A stretch of 14,353 nt of DNA from CAIVSN01 sp043778375 (GTDB lineage: Bacteria > Patescibacteriota > Gracilibacteria > BD1-5 > UBA2023), in assembly GCA_043778375.1 (NCBI GenBank), contig JAYWGH010000064.1, forward strand, positions 1-14,353. The letters are read 5' to 3'. Each line of letters opens with the position of its first letter. The stretch's first letter is position 1. Shown one piece after another: positions 1 through 4,906 of this stretch. Below the pieces are notes generated by a model, which was given only the letters and a program-made list of their open reading frames with translations, made no database searches and was not told the origin of the DNA. The position numbers were made by a program, and so were the translations under genes.

Positions 1-1
1 A

Positions 2-271
2 GTGAGTATTGAGTGTACTTGGTCTGTGTACGCGACTGTTCGTAAGTTTTTCGCTGAGCGGAGCTATGTGATCATGAGCTCTGGAGGTGAATACATTCCC
101 ACAAATACTGTCGAAATTACCGAGTTTGACAAAGCTCTCAAAGTACATACGCTCATCAGTACACTCGAAGAAGACGACGATGTTGAATCTGTATGGCATA
201 ACGCTATAATAGCCCCAGAAATCATCACGCAGATTACTACTCACCTCGAGTCTAACCGCTTTCGCACCTAA
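2..271 (+). CDS. yebC: YebC/PmpR/TACO1-family protein, C-terminal part (5' truncated by window)
   Basis: Only about the last 89 residues are present; the family is usually about 240 residues, so the true start lies upstream and the GTG at base 2 is an internal valine. The C-terminal signature is clear: a strand-rich segment with 'YIPTNTVEI', then 'LISTLEEDDDVESVWHN', which matches the family's 'L(I)xxLE(D/E)DDDVQxVYHN' ending. The family has been described as transcriptional regulators and more recently as ribosome-associated factors that relieve stalling; the sequence cannot say which applies here. It ends with TAA, and the next gene's ATG follows after two bases, so the two are probably co-transcribed. 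No in-frame TGA occurs in the visible part. The family call is fairly secure; the function is family knowledge only. Confidence 0.85.
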   Translation: MSIECTWSVYATVRKFFAERSYVIMSSGGEYIPTNTVEITEFDKALKVHTLISTLEEDDDVESVWHNAIIAPEIITQITTHLESNRFRT

Positions 272-273
272 AC

Positions 274-765
274 ATGGCAACTCCTACAGACGACACAACT
301 GATCCAGTCATTGATCCTCAGGATCTTACTCCTACTGGAGATGACACACCGACACCACCTCGCCCACCTCGCATCACTCCACCACGAAAGCCCGAGAATC
401 AGATATTTTATGATCTCGCGTCAATACATCCTCTCTCGGATTTTGATGAGGTATACTTTCTCGATCTCCTCGAGCAGTCCCTCTCCCTCTCGGTTACTGA
501 GAAAAAGCGAGTGGTAGACGCCATCCCGACACTCTCACAATTTCAGGTGGATGAGCTGCATAAGGTATTTGAGGATGAGCGAGAAGAATTCAAAAAGCTC
601 CTCTCAAAAGAAGGAGAAGTCATCCGTGATCTTGTTATCAAGTCTCGTGAAGGATGGGGACAACTCCGCAGTATTTACGAAGACGAGGAGAAAGAGTTTA
701 TGCGCCAACACGCTGATCAAACCAAGATGAATGAGCTGAAGAATCTCTTAGATGAGACGGAGTAG
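274..765 (+). CDS. Hypothetical protein: Pro/Thr/Asp-rich N-terminus, charged helical C-terminus
   Basis: A 163-residue protein that I do not recognise. Residues 1-45 are low-complexity, acidic and proline-rich (repeated TP, PP and DD), so probably disordered. Residues 46-163 are highly charged and look all-helical, with a Glu/Lys-rich stretch from about residue 100 to the end that could form a coiled coil. There is no signal peptide or membrane segment, so it is probably cytosolic. The ATG lies two bases after the preceding yebC stop, and a strong intrinsic terminator follows 14 bases after the TAG, making it the last gene of that operon. Codon use resembles the neighbours and no TGA is used. 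It is real as a gene, judging from the tight packing and terminator, but its function is unknown. Confidence 0.75.
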   Translation: MATPTDDTTDPVIDPQDLTPTGDDTPTPPRPPRITPPRKPENQIFYDLASIHPLSDFDEVYFLDLLEQSLSLSVTEKKRVVDAIPTLSQFQVDELHKVFEDEREEFKKLLSKEGEVIRDLVIKSREGWGQLRSIYEDEEKEFMRQHADQTKMNELKNLLDETE

Positions 766-779
766 GGTACTTTTGTGCG

Positions 780-809
780 AAATCCTCTTGATACTGAGAG
801 GATTTTTTT
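780..809 (+). terminator. Rho-independent terminator after the yebC-hypothetical operon
   Basis: Perfect 9-bp inverted repeat AAATCCTCT (780-788) / AGAGGATTT (797-805) with an 8-base loop, running into a T7 run at 803-809. It lies just after the TAG at 765. Its 3' edge overlaps the stop codon of the convergent yraN gene (808-810). On the minus strand no U-run follows the stem, so it terminates mainly the plus-strand operon. Confidence 0.8.
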
Positions 810-1191
810 ACCTCATCACCTCAATATTTTTGTAGTGCTCGAGCTTCCAGCTCTCGCGCCCGCGCTGCAGCGCAATAAAATCATATCGATACGCACCTTC
901 GGGGAGTTTATGGAGGTGCGCCCAAAGACTCCCACTGCGTACAAATCTGAGTATCTTGAGGTGAGAGAGGCTCTCCCGCGCAAGACCTCGAGTATGAGAG
1001 GTGCGAGATTTTACCTCGATAAATACTACCTGCCCCGCATCGAGTGCCACGATATCGAGTTCTCCACCTCGCATATACCAGTTTGTTTCCAGGATTTCCC
1101 AGCCATATCGTAAGAGATAGTCAGTGGCGACTTTCTCACCATGAGCTCATTTCGTACGAGTATTAGACCGAGTGACTAGGGGGGTTCACAT
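808..1191 (-). CDS. yraN: YraN/UPF0102-family putative nuclease (two in-frame UGA=Gly)
   Basis: A 127-residue protein, the normal size for UPF0102 (about 120). The N-terminal family block 'GEKVATDYLLRYGWEIL' then 'ETN' occupies residues 18-37, and the core 'GGELDIVA' and 'FIEVKSR' supply D46, E59 and K61, the D-x(n)-E-x-K pattern of the PD-(D/E)XK nuclease fold. Under the standard code only residues 40-127 would be open, cutting off the conserved first block. UGA codons at residues 2 (1188-1186) and 15 (1149-1147) must be read through, consistent with UGA=Gly. The ATG at 1191 is the only start after an upstream in-frame TAG (1203-1201); notably the second codon is UGA. No Shine-Dalgarno is visible. 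It is probably transcribed with the Cys-rich gene ending at 1247. The family's function is unproven; roles in DNA processing have been suggested. Confidence 0.85.
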
Positions 1192-1246
1192 ACATTCAGA
1201 CTAGCGCTGAGATATACGAAAACAAAGAAATTCAATAGAAAAAGTT

Positions 1247-1678
1247 CTACTTCATAAGTAGTGCTTCGTCAGCTAGGAGTTTTGCACGCAGTCCCTTGAG
1301 TCAGCTATCTATTGCTATTTGAATATATTTTAATAGCAGAGGTACTGCTGCTGGATCATTGAGCTCCATATCGATACGCTCAAAAAACTTATCAACGAGC
1401 GGCCCTGCCCCATGGCATTTGAAGCTTGCACAAGCGTCCTGATACCCAGGGAGTATATCGCGTTCCGCGTATATGGCACAATTACAGTCTGCTCCGAGAT
1501 TTTTACAGACTTCTCAAGCGGGTTTTATGACTGTCTCTTTACGCCCTTGATGCGTTACATCAACGATCGCAAATACTTGGCAACATATTCTGCGAGTGCA
1601 CTGATCACAAGGTTCTACTTGTAGATCTCAATCAGTTGACAGTATTATAGGAAAGATCCTTTTAAAAAGACTATTCAT
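1247..1678 (-). CDS. Small Cys-rich YkgJ-like putative metal/Fe-S-binding protein (three in-frame UGA=Gly)
   Basis: Visible only when TGA is read as Gly (residues 17, 55 and 126; codons at 1630-1628, 1516-1514 and 1303-1301). The 143-residue product has nine cysteines in an ordered pattern: C24-x2-C27, C32-C33, C58, C65-x-C67, C83 and C88. The block 'CNCAIYAERD' followed by 'CASFKC' resembles the 'C-x-IY-x-x-R...C-x-x-F-x-C' end of YkgJ/CxxCxxCC-type putative zinc or Fe-S proteins. No signal peptide is present. The ATG at 1678 follows an in-frame TAA (1683-1681), so the start is constrained; the stop is TAG. It lies 55 bases upstream of yraN on the same strand. I infer metal binding from the Cys pattern; a precise role cannot be given, and the family match is by motif only. 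Confidence 0.7.
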
Positions 1679-1765
1679 AGCTTAAGTATTACTACATTAC
1701 GTCCATTGCGGAAGTTAAAACCTTTTAAATAAGAATTCAGTATATCGAGACTCATCTCTCGACAA

Positions 1766-1795
1766 AATAAAAAGAGTGTGAATCACTCACACTCT
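1766..1795 (-). terminator. Rho-independent terminator after the PrgI-TraC operon
   Basis: Read on the minus strand: AGAGTGTGA (1795-1787), five-base loop, TCACACTCT (1781-1773), then TTTTATTTTG. The stem is a perfect 9 bp. It begins 15 bases after the TAG of the TraC-like gene (1813-1811) and separates that operon from the Cys-rich gene starting at 1678. Confidence 0.85.
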
Positions 1796-1810
1796 GGGAC
1801 TCATGAGATG

Positions 1811-2545
1811 CTACTGCACCCCCATCTTGTCTACACTCTCACGGATCTTTTGCTCACCGTTTACTCGTGGATTGTAGTAGTCGTAGAGGAGCTTTACAAG
1901 TCCTTCACGGTCGAGCTCTTCGCTCTTGAGTCCTACTTGCTCGAGAGAGCCCTTGATAGTCGTTACTCGTTCACTATTCCCTTTGCGCAGAGCCTCTGCT
2001 CGACGCCTGTTTGACCGGATAGAGGCGACCGTCTCCTCGGAGGTAATAGACGACCAAAACGAGCGGAAAAGTCCGACCATCCCCGTTTCGCGTACTGAGG
2101 AGTCAGCATCCTGATCAAATGGCACTACGATATAAAACTCCTTTTTCATGATCTGCGCCATGTCGATGAGATTTGTGAGGAAATCAATATACCGATAGGT
2201 CTGCTCTTGGAGGAGGGGATTTGCTTGCTTGAGTGCAAGGTTTTTGAGCTTTCCGAGATACCCCTCGATATCGACCTTGAGTGATCGGACAATGATCTGT
2301 ACCGGAAACCGCAGTGAGTTCAAAAACCGCTGATATCCATAGATAATCGAGTCCTGTTCTTCCTCGCTCTTGAGATTAAAGTTGAGCGCTTGGACTTTGA
2401 GTACCATTCGAGAGGATCCATCTTTCATGATCATACAATTCCCTCGAATCTCTGAAAAGGGGAGGTATTTTTGAGTCGTAGAGTCCTTGTGGACAGGGCG
2501 TGCCTTTTTGACGGAGTTTACACTGGTGTCGATCGCAGTAGACAT
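1811..2545 (-). CDS. TraC-like (VirB4 N-terminal-type) type IV secretion protein
   Basis: A 244-residue protein without membrane segments. The start contains 'KYLPFSEIRGNCMIMKDGS', and then a 'LKVQALNFNLKSEEEQDSI' and 'YQRFLNSLRFPVQIIVRS' region; this 'IR-x-x-x-(V/M)(L/I)xDG...hxVxxhNFxLxSxxEQ' layout is typical of TraC-like proteins, related to the N-terminal domain of VirB4/TraC ATPases and often paired with PrgI proteins in CPR genomes. No Walker A motif (GxxGxGKS/T) is present, so it is not itself an ATPase; a separate DUF87-type ATPase would be needed but is not in this window. The ATG at 2545 lies three bases after the TAA of the PrgI gene, so they are one operon, closed by a terminator at 1795-1766. 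The stop is TAG and there are no in-frame UGAs. A likely role is an accessory to a conjugation/T4SS-like or pilus machine. Confidence 0.75.
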   Translation of the reverse strand: MSTAIDTSVNSVKKARPVHKDSTTQKYLPFSEIRGNCMIMKDGSSRMVLKVQALNFNLKSEEEQDSIIYGYQRFLNSLRFPVQIIVRSLKVDIEGYLGKLKNLALKQANPLLQEQTYRYIDFLTNLIDMAQIMKKEFYIVVPFDQDADSSVRETGMVGLFRSFWSSITSEETVASIRSNRRRAEALRKGNSERVTTIKGSLEQVGLKSEELDREGLVKLLYDYYNPRVNGEQKIRESVDKMGVQ

Positions 2546-2548
2546 GGT

Positions 2549-2974
2549 TTAGAGTTTAGAGAGATGCTCCTGAGCTGAGTCGCCAGCCTCGTGGTAGCCT
2601 CATTTAGAGATATTGAGTGCCTTGGCTCCAGCAGTTGAGGTGACGTAGCCTATCTCAAGACTCGAGTAACTCTCAGTGCCCTTGCTCCAGTAGCGGTATC
2701 CGGTCGGGGGTGTATTGAGTTGGAGCCTGAGGGCATTGAGGACAAATGGGAGAAAGGTCATCTCCGAATTTTTAAAAATAGCGACAAATATCCCAATCAC
2801 GAGGAGGAGAATAGCGGGAATCGCTGCCACATCAGGCCCTACCACACTCTCGATCGAGCGAAATATCGTATATCCAATCCCTCCAAACCCCATAATAATC
2901 CCGAGCTGCCTCAGAGAGAGCCCCAAAAATATAGTGTCTTCGTTTTCGATTTGTACCGGAATCTTGTACTGCAT
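2549..2974 (-). CDS. PrgI-family integral membrane protein (one in-frame UGA=Gly)
   Basis: The product is 141 residues. It opens with 'MQYKIPVQIENEDTIFLG' and continues 'LSLRQLGII', the classical PrgI start (MQYxVPQxIxxEDKIxGxLTxxQ), which argues for the ATG at 2974 rather than the GTG at 3001. Two hydrophobic segments lie at about residues 25-41 and 48-67. A TGA at 2602-2600 (residue 125) would end it under the standard code. Read as Gly, it adds 16 further residues and stops at TAA 2551-2549, three bases before the TraC-like ATG. That tight junction supports the readthrough. PrgI proteins accompany VirB4/TraC-like components in Gram-positive-type and CPR T4SS-like loci. A strong promoter sits immediately upstream (2981-3009) with the predicted transcription start at or next to the ATG. 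Confidence 0.82.
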
Positions 2975-2980
2975 GAATAA

Positions 2981-3009
2981 ATTATAGCTGACTCTACGCA
3001 CTGGCGCAA
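2981..3009 (-). promoter_or_regulatory. Sigma-70-type promoter for the PrgI-TraC operon, probably leaderless
   Basis: On the minus strand: -35 TTGCGC (3009-3004), 17-bp spacer, perfect -10 TATAAT (2986-2981), then six bases to the ATG at 2974. A start seven bases past the -10 would fall on the A of the ATG, giving a leaderless mRNA. No Shine-Dalgarno is possible in this arrangement. Confidence 0.7.
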
Positions 3010-3028
3010 CTTCTTGGGGGGTTTCCTG

Positions 3029-3056
3029 TTGACTTTAGAGGGTGAATTCTTATAAA
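3029..3056 (+). promoter_or_regulatory. Sigma-70-type promoter for secF
   Basis: -35 TTGACT (3029-3034), 16-bp spacer, -10 TATAAA (3051-3056). The expected start near 3063 leaves a leader of about 17 bases before the ATG at 3080, with no Shine-Dalgarno. It is divergent from the PrgI promoter; the two -35 boxes are about 20 bases apart. Confidence 0.7.
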
Positions 3057-3079
3057 GGGTGCCAATTTACTCACTCTTT

Positions 3080-4042
3080 ATGCGCATTAATTACATCAAG
3101 AATCGTTTTGCATTTTACGCTGTAGCACTCGTACTTTTTGTACTTTCGCTCGCCTCACCATTTATTTTTAGTCTCAATCTTGGGATTGATATGACGGGAG
3201 GGACTCTTGCGGAGTTTAGTTTTAGTGGAGAGTATAACCGTACTGCTATCGATAGCGCTGTCGCCAAGGCAGTTGAAGGCGCAAAGATTGGAGACAAAGA
3301 TGCTATAAACACTACGAGCACATATCGTATTACTGGAGAAAATAAATTTGTAGTCGAGGCAGGATTTGACCGAAATGGGGCGACTGATGCTGAGTTTGAC
3401 GCTGTAAAGACGAGATTTAAAGATTCACTCGCAAAAGAGCTTGCTCCTGCAGGAGATGCGAAAATTACTCGCTACGTAAATATCGGAGAGACCTTTGGTG
3501 ACTACATCAAAAAGACTGCGTATATAACTCTCGTAATGGTTATCATTGCCATTTCTCTCTACATTGCGTGGGCATTTCGAGGGGCAATTGAGGGTTTCTC
3601 GAGTTTTTCATTTGGATTTGTAACAGCGATATCTCTCTTCCATGATGTGGTGATCGCATTTGGACTATTTGTAGTCGCCTCTTACTTCTTCCCGGAGTAT
3701 AAGATCGATACATTCTTTATCACGGCGATGCTCACGGTACTTGGATACTCAATCAATGATACGATCGTTGTTATGGATCGTATTCGTTCGAACCTCATTC
3801 TCCCATCTATGAAGCGAGTACCACTTGGTGAAGTGATCAATAACTCTGTCAATGATACGTTTACACGGTCAATATTTACTTCACTCACGATAGTTATCGT
3901 ACTCGTAGCACTCTACGTATTTGGACCACAGGCGATCCATGGATTTGCACTCGCACTCATATTTGGAACGCTTGTCGGGACGTACTCATCAGTATGTATT
4001 GCGGCACCACTTCTCTACGATATAACTCGGGAGAGGAAGTAA
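3080..4042 (+). CDS. secF: Protein translocase subunit SecF
   Basis: A 320-residue, six-helix membrane protein, normal for SecF (about 290-320). Helix 1 is near residues 10-30 and is followed by 'LGIDMTGGTLAEFSF', the SecD/SecF P1 'DF(K/T)GG' equivalent. After the periplasmic domain (to about residue 145) come helices 2-6 with the diagnostic 'LFHDVVIAFGLF' and 'LGYSINDTIVVMDRIRSN' motifs. It works with SecD on SecYEG, using the proton-motive force to help protein export. SecD is not in the window, so the pair is split or SecD lies elsewhere. I chose ATG 3080 over GTG 3059 because the latter would start upstream of the predicted transcript start and adds non-family residues. No in-frame UGA is used; the stop is TAA. 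Confidence 0.95.
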   Translation: MRINYIKNRFAFYAVALVLFVLSLASPFIFSLNLGIDMTGGTLAEFSFSGEYNRTAIDSAVAKAVEGAKIGDKDAINTTSTYRITGENKFVVEAGFDRNGATDAEFDAVKTRFKDSLAKELAPAGDAKITRYVNIGETFGDYIKKTAYITLVMVIIAISLYIAWAFRGAIEGFSSFSFGFVTAISLFHDVVIAFGLFVVASYFFPEYKIDTFFITAMLTVLGYSINDTIVVMDRIRSNLILPSMKRVPLGEVINNSVNDTFTRSIFTSLTIVIVLVALYVFGPQAIHGFALALIFGTLVGTYSSVCIAAPLLYDITRERK

Positions 4043-4226
4043 TTTTCACTCAAAGGGGATAACTCGAGAAGCAGCACTTGCTCAAATATTGGTAGCATAT
4101 GGAGGATAAATATCAATCGTGATGAGGATTTAGTGATGGTATTCTCTTGGAGATGTAGAGGGAACTCATTTTTGTTTTACAAACGAGCCTGATTGTTTAT
4201 ACTGCCCGCGCTGTTAAAAGCTCATA
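4043..4226 (+). other. Intergenic region between secF and tRNA-Arg
   Basis: 184 bases with no convincing gene on either strand, even with TGA read as Gly. It holds the tRNA promoter at its 3' end. A short open stretch at 4050-4109 (ending '...ITREAALAQILVAYGG') faintly resembles the end of an SLH repeat but has no start codon. No terminator hairpin for secF is obvious. Confidence 0.5.
4175..4203 (+). promoter_or_regulatory. Probable promoter for the tRNA pair
   Basis: -10 TATACT (4198-4203), 17 bases downstream of a weak -35 TTTTAC (4175-4180; the overlapping TTGTTT at 4172-4177 is the alternative). Transcription would begin about 17 bases before the tRNA-Arg 5' end at 4227. Followed by a GC-rich discriminator (GCCCGCGC), as is common at stable-RNA promoters. 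Confidence 0.5.
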
Positions 4227-4303
4227 GGGTCCATAGCTCAACTGGATAGAGCACCGGTCTTCGAAGCCGTAGGTTATAGGTTCGACTCCTATTGGGCCCA
4301 CCA
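4227..4303 (+). tRNA. tRNA-Arg(UCG)
   Basis: A full cloverleaf can be drawn. Acceptor arms GGGTCCA / TGGGCCC pair; D-arm GCTC...GAGC; anticodon loop CTTCGAA gives anticodon TCG (reads CGA and probably other CGN); T-arm ATAGG-TTCGACT-CCTAT; discriminator A and encoded CCA. The top pair of the anticodon stem is a C/U mismatch and the last is T-G. Length is 77 bases. It is probably co-transcribed with the tRNA-Leu 200 bases downstream. Confidence 0.95.
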
Positions 4304-4503
4304 TTTAGGTACCTCAGTCTAAATAATGTAAATGAAACAGTAAGAAGTGATGATAGAAAAGAAGAATTAGCCCAGGTGGTAGGTTGGTGGATGTGCGAGT
4401 ATTGCGAAGCAATGCGAGCCATACCCCCGAGAAACGAGACTCGCTTGCGAGACGAGTATATCGAGAGGGGTGCACGTACTACATATGAAGCAAAGAAGAA
4501 TAA
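4304..4503 (+). other. Structured spacer between the two tRNAs
   Basis: No credible gene is seen here: an open minus-strand frame across it is the antisense of the tRNAs. It contains several small hairpins: ATTGC-GAA-GCAAT, CTCGC-TT-GCGAG, and an outer ACCCC (4423-4427) / GGGGT (4467-4471) pair enclosing repeated CGAGA units. It also carries a copy of the tRNA-Leu 5' end (4358-4380). If the tRNAs form one transcript, this is the spacer removed in processing; it could also be a degenerate tRNA or a small RNA. Confidence 0.4.
4358..4380 (+). repeat. Direct repeat copy 1: partial duplication of the tRNA-Leu 5' end and its leader
   Basis: 23 bases matching 4492-4514 with a single mismatch (4368 T versus 4502 A). 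It covers the 12 bases before tRNA-Leu plus its first 11 bases (GCCCAGGTGGT). No complete cloverleaf follows copy 1, so it is a truncated duplicate rather than a second tRNA. Confidence 0.8.
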
Positions 4504-4514
4504 GCCCAGGTGGT
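4492..4514 (+). repeat. Direct repeat copy 2: leader and 5' end of the intact tRNA-Leu
   Basis: Partner of 4358-4380, offset by 134 bases, 22 of 23 bases identical. The tRNA-Leu gene starts at 4504 inside this copy. Confidence 0.8.
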
Positions 4515-4587
4515 GGAATGGTAGACACGTACGCTTGAGGTGCGTATGCCGAAAGGTGTGTGGGTTCAAGTCCCATCTTGGGCACCA
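4504..4587 (+). tRNA. tRNA-Leu(GAG)
   Basis: 84-base class II tRNA. Acceptor GCCCAGG / CTTGGGC, D-loop with GTGG...AGACAC, anticodon stem TACGC / GCGTA around loop TTGAGGT (anticodon GAG, reads CUC/CUU), long variable arm TGCCGAAAGGTGT, T-arm GTGGG-TTCAAGT-CCCAT, encoded ACCA end. CTC and CTT are heavily used Leu codons in most neighbouring genes but are rarer in the AT-rich gene at 4907. Confidence 0.95.
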
Positions 4588-4599
4588 ATCGAAAAAAAC

Positions 4600-4633
4600 A
4601 TAATCTCAGTCGCAAGACTGGGATTATTTTTTT
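4600..4633 (+). terminator. Rho-independent terminator after the tRNAs
   Basis: 12-bp stem ATAATCTCAGTC (4600-4611) / GACTGGGATTAT (4616-4627) with one G-T pair, GCAA tetraloop and a T run to 4633. An A7 run lies just before the stem, so it may work in both directions. It sits 12 bases after the tRNA-Leu CCA. Confidence 0.88.
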
Positions 4634-4906
4634 GCGAAGGATACTAAACGAGGACTTGAACGAGAGGCTTTTGTCCACGAAGTGACAAAAAGAGAGCCAA
4701 CAACTTGGCTTTCGACCGAGCGCGGACCGACGAACATAGTGAGAAGGGAAGTCCTAACTTTTACAATAAATATATTTCTCTTCGCAGATGAAGTAAACGC
4801 TATTACCCCTCGTAAGTGATCTTTTTAATTATAGAAAATATCAACTAAAAATCTGAAGTGTGCTAGTTATATATTTCAGTATAATATTCTTTTAATAAAA
4901 ATTGAT
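4634..4906. other. Non-coding region with a structured element before the AT-rich defence gene
   Basis: 273 bases (319 between genes) with no credible CDS. Bases 4651-4755 are bounded by a 7-bp inverted repeat AGGACTT / AAGTCCT. Inside lie hairpins TTTTGTC (4669-4675) / GACAAAA (4684-4690) and GAGAGCCA (4692-4699) / TGGCTTTC (4706-4713), followed by a GC-rich segment. The ends read 'GGACTTGAAC', like the complement of a tRNA T-arm. After 4756 the sequence becomes strongly AT-rich, matching the following gene. A -10-like TATAAT lies at 4880-4885, 21 bases before the ATG at 4907, without a recognisable -35. Confidence 0.5.

Noticed and set aside
1412..1624. 70-residue plus-strand frame
   Set aside because: Lies antisense to the decoded Cys-rich gene on the minus strand, which has a far better pattern of conserved-looking cysteines and constrained start.
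2715..2987. Two plus-strand frames over the PrgI gene
   Set aside because: Antisense shadows of the minus-strand gene, which has a family-typical N-terminus and promoter.
4050..4109. Short stretch resembling the end of an SLH repeat downstream of secF
   Set aside because: About 20 residues, no start codon and no preceding SLH half; too short to distinguish from chance.
4304..4503. A third tRNA between the two recognised ones
   Set aside because: The tRNA-Leu-like 5' start at 4370 is not followed by a consistent anticodon stem, T-arm or acceptor complement.
4222..4678. Overlapping minus-strand and plus-strand open frames across the tRNA region
   Set aside because: They are antisense or sense translations of tRNA-Arg and tRNA-Leu (the familiar 'NRSRTYNLRLRRPVLYPVELWTL'-type and 'MGLEPTHLSAYAPQ'-type artefacts), not genes.
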